Under the pieces are notes generated by a model. That model made no database searches. It worked only from the letters and a program-made list of their open reading frames with translations, and was not told where the DNA came from. From positions 55,268 through 119,267 of the forward strand of contig JAYMGJ010000298.1 of assembly GCA_037178675.1 (NCBI GenBank): DNA of 64,000 nucleotides, written 5' to 3'. Below are positions 10,401 through 18,825 of the stretch, piece after piece (position 1 is the first letter of the stretch; each line of letters opens with the position of its first letter). Made by a program: the position numbers and the translations under genes. Source of the stretch: Scleroderma bovista (Eukaryota; Basidiomycota; Agaricomycetes; Boletales; Sclerodermataceae).

Positions 10401-11214
10401 GCGACTTGCACTCTGGAGGACACCTAGTTAAATTAACTTTGCCTGTTACCCAATCTATATCGGGGTTGTGCTTCTGAAGCCAGGTGTGGCCAAGGATAAG
10501 CGGCACTTTTCCAAGGCACGTGACGGCACACCACAGCTTTTCAGCATGTTTCCCAATACCGACTGTCAACAATACATAATGCGTGATGTCACCCTCCTGA
10601 TTCCTAGTGCCATCTACGTTAAGCACCGGGACGGGTTTCACCAGCTTAGATAACTGAAGTCGTCGATCAAGAGCCCAGCTCTTGTCAACAAAGCAACCAG
10701 TAGCGCCACTGTCTAGCAGAGCGTCTACTTTAATAGTGTTAAGTGGTCCGCGGATGCAGACCGGTACCGTCACTTCACGTTCCATTGTGAAGGACCTTCG
10801 TAAGTCCATGAGAACTTCCAAGTTGCCGGCGGGACTTTCCGGTTCCTTAGATGCCAAAGAAGGAGAAGAAATATTTTTATTCGATCGGGAATTAAGCACG
10901 CTCGATTTTACTTCCGGCGCCGAGCCCTTTGCAGGGACCCCCTTAGAAGGTACAGTATAGTCCGAGTCACAGTCCATAGTATCAACAGACAACACAGAGT
11001 AGCGAGAAGGAGAAACAGAAACAGGAGAAACTACCGAAGACACTTTTTTGTGGGTTTTCGCTATTTTTGTACGTAACAAAGCAATGCGGTATTTAAATAT
11101 TTCCTGCACTGCAGGAGTAGTAGCGCAAGAAAGTCTATAGTCCAGAATACGTACAGCTAAGTCCAATGAAGACTCGAGAGCGAGGATGCCCGTTTTATCC
11201 TCACTCTTTAGTCT
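7435..11214 (-). CDS. pol: Gypsy Pol: protease, RT, RNase H, integrase, chromodomain
   Basis: An open frame of about 1,260 codons with no stop. It lies in the -1 frame relative to gag and has no ATG of its own near the start, so it is expected to be made by frameshifting from gag. Counting from the codon at 11,166, the aspartic protease motif LLDSGATG is near residue 151. The reverse transcriptase has VVYIDDLMIF; RNase H begins LETDASEFAVGG. The integrase has an HHCC finger (GHKGVKATYN, CQKCQQSK) and a DDE core (TMDF, SDRGSVF, TDGQTERLNREI). The C-terminus is a chromodomain with YLVHWKGYEEHERTWEP. All catalytic motifs I can check are intact. The stop abuts the polypurine tract. Confidence 0.95.
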   Translation of the reverse strand, partial: RLKSEDKTGILALESSLDLAVRILDYRLSCATTPAVQEIFKYRIALLRTKIAKTHKKVSSVVSPVSVSPSRYSVLSVDTMDCDSDYTVPSKGVPAKGSAPEVKSSVLNSRSNKNISSPSLASKEPESPAGNLEVLMDLRRSFTMEREVTVPVCIRGPLNTIKVDALLDSGATGCFVDKSWALDRRLQLSKLVKPVPVLNVDGTRNQEGDITHYVLLTVGIGKHAEKLWCAVTCLGKVPLILGHTWLQKHNPDIDWVTGKVNLTRCPPECKSLLETRFAKLLRENESQETWVQALKAHESKVTIDESTLEEAQKQVPKEYWEFLDVFSKKSSERMPLRKPWDHGIDLKEDFPPKKGRLIPLSVDEQKEVESFLDDQLAKGYIRPSISQQTSPVFFIPKKDGKKRMVQDYRYVNDWTIKNNYPLPLISQLVDKLKGCKLFTKMDLRWGYNNVRIREGDEWKAAFVTHKGAFEPLVMYFGLCNSPATFQKMMNEIFHDMSDVCVVYIDDLMIFTDTDDQEKHDRIVLEVLKRLRDNDLFVKPEKCRFRVTEVDFLGMIVSREGIKMDPEKVNAILKWPEPTNVKQVRAFLGLGNFYRRFIKDYAIMARPMTDLTCKDTVFNFGEKERAAFEALKAAFTRAPVLQYPDQDREFRLETDASEFAVGGVISVKCEDGEFRPVAYMSHSMTPPERNYPIHDKEMLAIIKATEAWRHYLEATPYAFEIYTDHHNLTYFTKSQNLSKRQARWQMWMTRFNYSLIYKKGTQMHVADPLSRRSDHYVSSSDDNKDQVLLNPVSIKLIDATDQSYEERQSLITNFHDTPVAGHKGVKATYNALRKHYSWKGMKEQIQTYVKHCQKCQQSKVSNQKTSGSLIPLPTPSGPWLDVTMDFTEMPESLGYNYILVVVDRFSKEVVFVPCTKEETALSTAELFRDHVWCQHGLPSSVVSDRGSVFASNFLGELYRLLGVKRKMSTAFHPQTDGQTERLNREINQYLRTYVNDRQNEWAKWIKIAQFVWNNTVSEVTTDSPFGITRSYSPRMGVEPIDTVAPAAKDFAAIFNKVVESSEKAKRNMKLQADKHRNPAPDYVVGQQVWLSTDNLRMLNRTSKKLTEKWIGPYEVARVTPNAVELKLPKTLRIHPVVNVSRVKPYLGPLPGQPVSRPGPIHVSEERDEEYEVDYVVASRIYKRQLQYLVHWKGYEEHERTWEPSSNLKNSPLVVERFYRENPSAPRKLRMARTDFDSLFSRIPENLTVCDAQFCSLESCT

Positions 11215-12206
11215 TTTAAATCCCTGAAGAATGCCTGCATTTCTGCAAATGTCATTCCTCTTACCGCATTTAGCCGGTCATCCTCCGGCTGGGCTTGCGT
11301 TGCCCGTGCTTGTGGTTGCCCACGACGAGGGCGGCGCGGCTTTGTGCACTCACGTGCAATGTGGCCAAACAATTGGCAATTGTAGCATTGGGGCCCTTTA
11401 CCCCTTTGCTGGTTCACCTCAACGGCACCTATGTCCATCGGGACACCACTCCCCGATGCGGTTGAAGACGAATATGATTGGCCCTGGTAATATCGGGCAG
11501 AGCCTTGCCCTTGGAGATTGATGAGGAAGAGTTCTTGGGCTCTTCCCATCGTACGAGCAGAGTTTGCGAGTCGCTCGTAGGTGTCTCGACGCATTCCCTG
11601 TATGTAAATTTGCTCCAGGAGCTTTCTCTGGAGCGCACGTTCGAGCAAGTCGCGGGCGTACTCATTCCCACAGTCTCCCTGGTTCTTGAGCGCCTCGAAC
11701 TGCGCTAAGAAGTCATCAATTCTTTGCCTCGGGCCCTGCCTAAGGCGGAGTAGTTGGGCACGTGCCCACTCAGCATTGTTTCCGGGGAGAAAGAACCTCT
11801 CTATCTCCTCCGCGAAGTCAACCCAAGCAGGCCAGGCCGGAGGGGGCGGGAGCTGTCCAGCTGGGACGGGCGGGGCGTTGGCGAGAGCCTGGGCTGCTGC
11901 CATGCAGCTATCCAGACGGACTTGAGCCCACCGACCAGCTTTCGGGCCAGTGAGCCGGGAGAGAACTGCTGCGGTGACCTGGGCATCGTTTGCCCCCTCC
12001 ATCGAGATCTGTAACCAAATCTTGATCTTGGACCACCACTCGTGGAACTTCTGAGGGGAGCCATCGTAACTCCCGGGATCCGCGACCACCTTCTTGCGCG
12101 GCGGCGGTGGAGGGTGAGGCTGTGCAGCCGCAAGGGCTGCGATATGCGCCTGGAGGTCAATTTGCCCCTGGATAAGCTGTCCGAGGAGCTGGTTAAGGTC
12201 TGCCAT
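11208..12206 (-). CDS. gag: Gypsy Gag with CCHC zinc knuckle
   Basis: 332 residues starting MADLNQLLGQLIQGQ at an ATG (12,206-12,204). The central region carries the retrotransposon gag fold signature (KKVVADPGSYDGSPQKFHEW, FLPGNNAEWARAQLLRLRQG). The C-terminus has one zinc knuckle, CYNCQLFGHIAREC, for RNA binding. The stop lies six codons into the pol overlap, just after a slippery heptamer. A long antisense-looking open frame covering the same region is a shadow. Confidence 0.93.
   Translation of the reverse strand: MADLNQLLGQLIQGQIDLQAHIAALAAAQPHPPPPPRKKVVADPGSYDGSPQKFHEWWSKIKIWLQISMEGANDAQVTAAVLSRLTGPKAGRWAQVRLDSCMAAAQALANAPPVPAGQLPPPPAWPAWVDFAEEIERFFLPGNNAEWARAQLLRLRQGPRQRIDDFLAQFEALKNQGDCGNEYARDLLERALQRKLLEQIYIQGMRRDTYERLANSARTMGRAQELFLINLQGQGSARYYQGQSYSSSTASGSGVPMDIGAVEVNQQRGKGPQCYNCQLFGHIARECTKPRRPRRGQPQARATQAQPEDDRLNAVRGMTFAEMQAFFRDLKD
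11214..11220 (-). promoter_or_regulatory. Candidate -1 frameshift heptamer at gag end
   Basis: On minus the sequence reads T TTA AAA in gag codons, a canonical X XXY YYZ heptamer, followed by GAC TAA, the gag stop. Slipping back one base enters the pol frame, which is open across the site. Known for many retroelements; here it is inferred from sequence only. Confidence 0.6.
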
Positions 12207-13017
12207 GAGGACCTAGTAGGGGTGGAGGCGGGAATAGGGGGTAGGTCTTTGTTTAACCGGTCGGAGACGGGAGGACCGGAACGTGCGGCGGCGAGCGAGC
12301 GGGAGGTCTGGCAGGGGCGGAACAGGAAGGGAACGGTGGAAGCCGAGGAGGACTTGGATTTCGAAGTCGCTGACAAGGCGACTGTAGGCGGCAACGGCGT
12401 TGGTGAACTGGAACTCCTCTTCGATTGCTGACTCCCTTTCTTGTACTTTGACAAGGGTGTCAGGGCGGGGACCGTAGATAATCGCCAAGCGCTCCTGTTG
12501 CGCTTCGACGAGGTGGCGAGGGAACTGGTAAGGTATGGTGGTAACGTAAGGGGTGACGCAGGAGTAAGGTTACTTTTGGGACTAGATCCCCACAGTTGTT
12601 CCACTAAACTAAGCGTAAGACTCTGTTCGCCTGTCGCGCTCGCCGGGTCAGGGCAGTGGCACAGCTATGCAGAGAACAAACGGCTAGCGGCTGCAGATCA
12701 CAAGGTCTACCTCTGCACGGACGCAGGAACTACGGAGTATGTATGTCTCAATCGCCTTGAGGCTGCGAACCTCTCTTGAACGGGCGCCGACCTTCAGACA
12801 CCAGGCACGACCCTGGGCTGGTGTACAGTACGTAAAGGTAACGGTGCTAGAAACTCCCAATGCCGAAGCACTACGGGAACGGCACTAAAGGCTGGCCGTG
12901 AACGAAACAGAAGGTGTGAAGGTGAAGCTCCTTAACCCTGGAGTCCGGGTATAGTTTCCTTATAAGGCTAGGAGAGCGCGTAGTAGAGCGAGTAAGATGT
13001 ATAGATTCGAGCTCAGG
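12207..13017 (-). other. Gypsy leader with ATG-less upstream open frame
   Basis: This is the 0.8-kb untranslated leader between primer site and gag ATG. On minus, a frame from about 12,580 to 12,213 is open and protein-like (AIIYGPRPDTLVKVQERE, EEEFQFTNAVAAYSRL) but has no ATG, and it ends 6 bases before the gag start codon. It may be the remnant of a longer Gag N-terminus or be expressed by a non-AUG start. Confidence 0.5.
13005..13015 (-). promoter_or_regulatory. Primer-binding site complementary to own 5' RNA end
   Basis: On minus the LTR ends CATCTCA and, after two bases (CC), reads TGAGCTCGAAT. This is the exact reverse complement of ATTCGAGCTCA inside the same LTR (13,120-13,110). That segment lies 37 bp downstream of the TATA box, where the RNA should begin. 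Tf1/sushi-type chromoviruses prime reverse transcription with their own 11-nt 5' end in this way. I saw no match to a standard initiator-tRNA site. Confidence 0.7.
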
Positions 13018-13388
13018 TGAGATGACCCTAGGCAGAACACCTAAGACCCAACTACACGCGAGACTCTGAGAGGAAATAGGACGCGAGGATCTAGAGCAAT
13101 AACCCAAGATGAGCTCGAATGGGGAGCCTCTGGGTGCTGGATTGCACGGTATATATACTACTATACACGAGGGCTACGCGAGGCTATCCATGAGGCTACG
13201 TGCAGGTGGAAGGCTATGTAATGACATCACTGTGGAGCTAAGGCTATGCGTAATGATGTCAAGGGTGGCAGCGTGTACAGCACGAGGTACAGGTCTAGAC
13301 TAGGTAGATAAGATAGAGGCTGTACACTAAGATAAGATAAACGCTATCTAATCGCAGATTAGATAAGATAAAAAGTTGGACCGTAACA
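13018..13388 (-). repeat. Gypsy 5' LTR with TATA box
   Basis: 371 bp, identical to the 3' LTR. On minus a TATATATA box lies at 13,157-13,150. The segment ATTCGAGCTCA at 13,120-13,110 starts 37 bp after the first T of the box, consistent with the transcription start. The same TATA-to-ATTCGAGCTC block is conserved in the diverged solo LTR at 1,526-1,788. Confidence 0.93.
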
Positions 13389-13721
13389 GGCTTATTATGT
13401 TAATAGGTACATTGATCACCATGCAAATACACTTGTATTTTAGCATTCTTACAGTCCATCATTTGCCAACACAAACACATCTTGCATTGATGGTCTGGTC
13501 AGTCTGATTGGTCTGATGTGTGTCTGAATGTCTGATGGTGTCTGGATGGTCTGATAGTGTCTAAACAAGACCTGGAACACATCTGTAAATATGTCTGTCA
13601 TCATGCCTGTCAGATGGGTCTGAATTCTGTCTGACAGGCCTGACCCCAGAGTGTCGTCTGACCCCAGACATTGCCCAGGCTGTATCATGCACCCAGGTCA
13701 CTCAGACAAAATTCAGGACAT
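13389..13721. repeat. TCTGA-rich imperfect repeat and spacer
   Basis: From about 13,487 to 13,700 words such as TCTGATGG, TCTGGATGG and GTCTGACAGG recur at irregular spacing. No gene is supported. The stretch separates the Gypsy LTR from the truncated retroelement copy 2. Confidence 0.5.
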
Positions 13722-14133
13722 TCAGACACACGTCGAATTGCTGATGGGGTTCATCGCACCAGGATATGGGTGCTGCATAAATGGCCTGCCAGGAAATGAA
13801 GGCATTGGAGGGGGAACACCCTGTCCATGCTCATACTGTGATGCCAATGACCGCGATGATAGAGACTTGCGAAGTTTTTGGAATGAAGCAGGCTCTGAGG
13901 GAGGGCATGGTGGAAGCATTCCATGTGGTGGTCCGGGAGGGTGCAGTGGATACGTTGGGCCAGACGCGACCAGGAAACCCCAAAACCATAGCATACGAGT
14001 TGATATCTGGGGACTGGATGCTAGCATTGCGAGTAGGTGGGATAACTTGTCCAGGACCGGTAAATGAAGTTGAGGGTGAACTTGCTGTTGCCTGAGCAAT
14101 GCACCCTGGGATGGGATTCTGTAATGAGGGGAA

Positions 14134-14421
14134 TCACTGCATACCAGGAAGTACTTGAACCCCAGGTGAAACAGGCCCGGTAGAAGTGCTCTCCATACTA
14201 GTGTGAGAGCTGTGCAACTGACTAAGAGAATTAGGGTCCCTTCCTTGGGTGGAAGTCTCCTGAGCAGGGGAAGTAACTCTGGAAGGGCCAGAAGCTGACT
14301 GCAGACTGGATCTGCTGAAATCCTCATTGGATGCTGGTATCTCAGGCCACTTTATAGTGCTATTAGGAAGAAGAACCCTCTCTTGTTCTTTCCCAGAAGA
14401 GAGCTCATCAAGGGAGCCCAT
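14134..14421 (-). pseudogene. Gag-like fragment of retroelement copy 2
   Basis: A 95-codon frame opening MGSLDELSSGKEQERVLLP, shared with copy 1 at 4,383, then Ser/Thr/Pro-rich (SLQSASGPSRVTSPAQETST). It stops at 14,134. The protein-like sequence continues downstream in other frames (for example 14,327-13,722), so the gene is decayed. I do not recognise a gag domain. Confidence 0.45.
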
Positions 14422-14734
14422 GGTTGCACTTCAGCGGCACTAGAACACATGCACTATACCTTAGTGTATGCTGACCCCCCAAAAGATCTCTGGACCCCTG
14501 GTACCCTTCTTGTGGCTGTTTTGTCTTGGATCAATCCCCCTATTTATCTCAGATCTTCCCCATTGTTGCCCCATCAAATTCCTGATGGTACACAGCCCCC
14601 CATCAAACTTCTTAGGCTGTGCATCAATGACTCCTTCTGCTGTGCAGTGACTCATCCCTTGCTTACTGATGCTCTCTTGTCATCAGCATTACTCTATCCC
14701 TTTTGCATTTTTGGTATATTACTCAGCTGATGAC

Positions 14735-15364
14735 TGTCAAGTCCGGGTCTACTCCGGTAGGAAGTCCGGTCAAGTCCGGATGAAAACAGACGAGGGCAGA
14801 GGTCAGAGGTTTGGGCAGAGGTTAGCCCGGGCCGGAGTTGCGACCGATTGGATTCAACGACAAGGACAATGAGCGTTGATCCCTTGCGTAGGTTCCAGTC
14901 AGGTGGAGATGGAGACGGAGACAGACAAGGGGACAGGAGTAGTAACTTAGATGATTTCAGACTGAGGTATACAAGGTAAACTAGAGGGTACTTATACTAA
15001 GTAGAAACTAGGGTCGAGTACATACGGTGACAAGTAAACAACCTAATAGCGGACAAGGGACGACTGGAGTTAGGACTAGGTCAGGTCCGGTGAAAATAAA
15101 GTCAGGACCGGGTAAAATAAATCAGGTCCGGTGAAAAAGCTACAAGGTATAGGATATATCGAGTTCACGGAGAACTCACGTCAAGGCAGGGTAGACGGCG
15201 AGGTGTAGTAAGAGCGAATGGAGTATAGACCAAGGGTCGTAGTTAGCGGAAGGTTATCTGCGCGACCGTGACCGGAGTAACTGAGAACGACCGGAGTTGA
15301 GCTATGGGGCTGCAATGCGACCGGAGTAACCGGATAGGATCCGGAGTTGGACATGGTCGTAACA
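14735..15364 (-). mobile_element. Solo LTR with 5-bp target duplication ATGAC
   Basis: 630 bp bounded by TGTCAAG and CGTAACA, flanked on both sides by ATGAC (14,730-14,734 and 15,365-15,369). The paralogous locus at 4,688-4,692 has a single ATGAC and no insert, so the insertion is proven by comparison within the window. On minus it starts TGTTACGACC and has a TATA-like AGTATAAGTACC, so it faces minus. Imperfect repeats of GTCAGGTCCGGTGAAAATAA occur at about 15,080-15,140. Confidence 0.93.
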
Positions 15365-15737
15365 ATGACTCACTCCCTTACCAATCAGTCTTGTCATGCA
15401 GCTTACTCATTCCTTTACTCAGCAGCTTATTCATGCTCCCTATGCTTACTCATTCCTGCTTATCCCTTGCTTACTGATCGCTTACAAACCCCTTACAAAG
15501 CTCTTACCAATCCTTGACAAATTCTGCTTACTCCCTTCTCTTTTTTTATACTTTAATGCTGTGAGTATCCTGCATCATCGTCTGCATCACCCTGTTGGTG
15601 TTGATCCCCTTCCCCCCTCCTCAGCACATCCTCTCTGGACACCACAGAGGTAAACCACCACTCGCACATTTTCATAGTTCTTTGTTGGTGTTGTGTTTGG
15701 GTTATTACTCTGACCCAAATCCACACTTTGACTCACA

Positions 15738-16049
15738 CCAGGTGCTACTCCAATGAAAAAGGGGACAGGTCCAACAGGAGGAGATACAACTCCAAAAGGA
15801 GGAGATGCAAGTCTGACATAGAGGAGGACAAGTCCTACAGGGGAGGAGTTCAGCACCTGAGGAACATCAGCAAAACAGCACTTTTGCCATCCCAAGTTTT
15901 GACATATCACATGAGCAATTTAGTTTCTACAGTCAAACCCAGTATGTAAAAAGCTTATTTTTGATACAAAGAAGGTTCAGTGAAATTTTTAGGCAAGGTT
16001 TATAGGCCAGTTTTTTTTGTCCATTTTCTGTACAGCTCTGTATTACTAG
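15738..16049. repeat. GGAGGAGATAC-type degenerate minisatellite, left part
   Basis: At 15,750-15,860 the plus strand repeats units like CAGGAGGAGATACAACTCC with variation. A similar array continues at 16,695-16,870, on the other side of the solo LTR at 16,055-16,678. No gene is supported. Confidence 0.5.
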
Positions 16050-16054
16050 GTACC

Positions 16055-16678
16055 TGTCACGACCGTGACATCCAATCACCCTGTACCCTATTGTCCGATC
16101 GCGTCCACGCGTTCGCTGCCCGTTTTATTGTATGTACTCCCTTTTCCGTTTCTCTCTATCTGTCCTGTATCGCCACCGATCGGTGAGCGTGTTGTCCGTT
16201 CTGTCTCCCTGTACGATTACCTAATATGTTTCCTTTCTTGTTTCCGGTTACTATACGTTCCCGTCCCATTGCATTACTAATACGATACTCATCGGTAATC
16301 CGGTTATCGCACTTACCGTACTTACTCAGCGTGCAGCGCGACTGCGCTCGTCATTCGTCAGTAATCCCGACTTCCCGTACATCGCCTCATCCGTTCCACT
16401 CAGTATAAATACCTAGATACTCGGTCTGTTGTAGTTCAGTTCGAATATCGAATAAGATACTTCTCCTCTGTTCTCCCTTCGCACTCTCCGTCTCTGTCTC
16501 GTGCAAGCACTCGGTCGTAGACCGTTTACCCTCGGACTCTCCGTCAGACCCTCGGTTGGTCTTCCTATCATTCGGGAAGTGCGACTATGCTACGTAGCAT
16601 CTCGGTCTTACCGCTAGACCAACCCCTGACCCCCTGACCCCTCGTAGAGATCAGATCGGTGAAGAACCGGTCTTGACA
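16055..16678 (+). mobile_element. Solo LTR with 5-bp target duplication GTACC
   Basis: 624 bp bounded by TGTCACGACC and GGTCTTGACA, flanked by GTACC at 16,050-16,054 and 16,679-16,683. A TATA box (GTATAAATACC) lies near 16,402-16,412. Its ends resemble those of the solo LTR at 14,735-15,364 read on minus (TGTTACGACC ... ACTTGACA), so both belong to related families. No internal element sequence remains. Confidence 0.92.
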
Positions 16679-16694
16679 GTACCTTGCTGTAATT

Positions 16695-16870
16695 TTCTGT
16701 AATCAGCATTGGTAGGAGATACATCATAGATGGTAGGAGCTGTGTCAGAGCAAAATAGGAGATATGTTGGAGTTGGTAGGAGAGATATTGGAGTAAAGAG
16801 GAGATGCATCAGAGAAAGTAGGAGATACATCGGAGCAAGTAGGAGATGTGTAGGAGTTGGCATGGATGTG
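16695..16870. repeat. Degenerate GTAGGAGATACATCGGAG minisatellite
   Basis: Units of about 17-35 bases built on GTAGGAGATACATC and GGAGTTGGTAGGAGA are repeated at least six times with substitutions. On minus they read as a Pro/Leu-rich open frame, which I reject as a gene. The next 450 bases (to 17,330) show no supported gene. Confidence 0.6.
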
Positions 16871-17333
16871 ACAGTATGCAAAATGATTATATCAGCTTAA
16901 CCCCCCTTCCCCAAAGGAGGCTGATCTCAAGTGGAATGACATCACTGCACTCACTGCAATACCACTCACATCAATGCCTATGTCTATAGCTTTGGTATGC
17001 AATCTCATAGGTTTATTGATGCCTACTGATGTGGCCTCAATGGTGCTCAAGCTGCCTGTGCTGTGAATTTGAAGTACTGAGGCCATCAAGTCTTCCCAGA
17101 AACATTGCTGGCAGACCTGGACAAGGCCACCAACTCTTGTTTACCCTAATCACAGTTAACTTAATTGATACAGTACATGGAGTAGCCTACTACCACTGTA
17201 ATAATCCTCCTACTGATATTCTATCTCCAGGTAACCTCAACCTCACCTCGCAGCAACACTACTCAGGACTGTCAGATATTCCAATGTCACACACAGGTCA
17301 CATCACATGAGGTTGGATGTTGTTGCAAGTTGT

Positions 17334-17766
17334 CTACCTTACCTCCCATAGTAAACTGGGTGATCTCCAAAGCAGTAAAATGCTTGCAAAACACATCAAC
17401 TCCAAATATTTCCCCCATGGAAGAGCTTTGATAAGCTCGGGTGCATTTTCAGCCGGCACATCGTATTTGGCACTCAATGCCTTGTTGACAACAGGAGTGA
17501 AACCTACCAGAGCATTAGGATTTGTTTCCACACTTTGTTGTGCGGACTTACCTTCCCATTCAGCACATCCCCTGTAAGGATCAACATAGATGGAACTTGA
17601 TGCTTATCGATGCAGCACAACTTGTGGCCTCACCTAAATCTGTGATGGTACCTCTCACCAAGAACCTATTTGTTAAGTTTGCAAAACAGAAGTAGGCAGC
17701 AACCCGATCAGTTTCTTCTGGTGGAATCATTTCGTCAATGGATGTCCCAGTGGTCTGCGTCGTCAT
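17334..17766 (-). CDS. Weak hypothetical gene, exon limits uncertain
   Basis: On minus an ATG at 17,766 opens MTTQTTGTSIDEMIPPEE and continues to a GGTGAG donor. A candidate exon DVLNGK follows, then a longer frame with VETNPNALVGFTPVVNK and ending GKYLELMCFASILLLW at 17,334. The pieces look protein-like, but I could not place all splice sites in one frame, so the gene is either decayed or wrongly modelled. No domain recognised. Confidence 0.25.
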
Positions 17767-18257
17767 TTTTAGTCGACATCTACACACGAAATGGAAGTTC
17801 ATTACAGCTATCCTCGAAAGTCTGGCCTTTTGGAATACCACGCCAAATGTTTGGAGGCGTGACAAACTTTCCCTTTGTGAGACAAAAGTGTGATGGTCGG
17901 TTGATGCGGAGGTGAGACTGCGACTGAAGAGAACAGGGGAGAAGTGAAAACGAGATAGAGATATAACCCACTTGTTGGGCAATGAGTGATGCGAGGTGTC
18001 AATTCGCCCTTCTGTTGGGAACAGTCACGAGATAAGATGGAAGGGAACCAGCAAGGCAAGCAAGAGCGACCCCCAACAGGACAACACTGAGAGAAAGATA
18101 GAATGCGAGACGGTTACCCAGATGGACTCCCCAATACACACCCTCTAGTACCCAAGTAACCCAACAGGCTGCTTGCATGTACATTCCGATCTCATCACAT
18201 TCTCATTGACTTCCATTACATATTGCAAACCGATGGGCAGGATGCAAGTAAGATTTT

Positions 18258-18278
18258 AACGAACGCTCAGCGTTCGTT
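18258..18278. repeat. Perfect 10-bp inverted repeat
   Basis: AACGAACGCT and AGCGTTCGTT flank a single central C. It lies in a gene-poor spacer 140 bp past the stop side of a weak minus-strand gene. It could be a transcript hairpin or a binding site; nothing else supports either. Confidence 0.5.
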
Positions 18279-18417
18279 GATCCACGGAGGCCAGGGCGGT
18301 GGTCTAGCGGGTGCCAGGTGACGACGCGGTGTATTCGTGCGCATGTCGGCGAATGCCTGGTCTTCACTCTGAGCAAGGTATTATGGATTGTGTATTGGAT
18401 GGCAACAGGGTTATTGA

Positions 18418-18825
18418 TCAAGTTACTGGCTCGAAATGAGAGGACTTATCCTCTTTTGTTACGGGCCATTGATGCTTGCTAGACGCCATGAACGCAACCC
18501 TGGCCAAGTACTGTCGGACAGTCTCGGACAGGGCAGAATTTCCTTTTGAAGTCTTCGACATCAAATGATTGTACTTGTTTATTTCCAAGATAAGCCATGC
18601 ATCGGAGTTGAAATCCAGGACCACTGTCAAGCTAAGCACGGCCGATGCGGGCCAGGTCATGGAGATTCGAAAATGGTGCCCAGCTGCCGCTTTCTCCTCG
18701 AGAACACAAGCGACGGTCGCCAGGCATTGCAATTTGCCTCATTCAATGTTGGCGCGGGCAACCGCGTCTTCCAATCAGCTACGGTCGAGAAAGGTGCTCA
18801 TACGCCCAGTGGAGTTCGCCGCCAT
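18418..18825 (-). CDS. Small hypothetical protein, two exons
   Basis: The exons 18,825-18,783 and 18,737-18,418, joined across a 45-nt intron (GTAGCT donor, ATGAG acceptor), give 120 residues starting MAANSTGRMSTFL. The body is hydrophobic-rich (VLSLTVVLDFNSDAWLILEI) and ends KEDKSSHFEPVT. No domain recognised. A plus-strand open frame overlaps it and cannot be excluded. Confidence 0.3.

Larger units (their letters stand above)
7053..13388 (-). mobile_element. Complete Ty3/Gypsy chromovirus, probably intact
   Basis: This is a 6,336-bp LTR retrotransposon on the minus strand: LTR, self-complementary primer site, gag, pol with C-terminal chromodomain, purine tract, LTR. The two 371-bp LTRs are identical base by base, so the insertion is young. 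Both coding frames are uninterrupted. Flanks do not show a target duplication (ctccc at 7,048-7,052 against ggctt at 13,389-13,393), unlike the two solo LTRs nearby. A chromodomain fused to integrase is the hallmark of chromoviruses, which target heterochromatin in fungi; activity here is inferred, not shown. Confidence 0.95.
13722..15737 (-). mobile_element. Truncated retroelement copy 2, split by a solo LTR
   Basis: The part 14,349-14,734 plus 15,370-15,737 matches 4,305-5,449 (copy 1). On minus it starts TGTGAGTCAAAG at 15,737 and leads to the gag-like ATG at 14,421. It extends further into the element than copy 1, giving Ser/Pro-rich reading frames down to about 13,722 that are broken by stops and frame changes. 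It lacks the segment corresponding to about 4,890-5,270 of copy 1. A 630-bp solo LTR sits inside it. Confidence 0.65.

Noticed and set aside
11801..12604. Minus-strand 267-codon frame overlapping gag
   Set aside because: Ser/Pro/Arg-rich shadow in another frame; the true gag frame has the gag fold and the zinc knuckle.
16651..16881. Minus-strand Pro/Leu-rich frame
   Set aside because: Made by the minisatellite; no domain.
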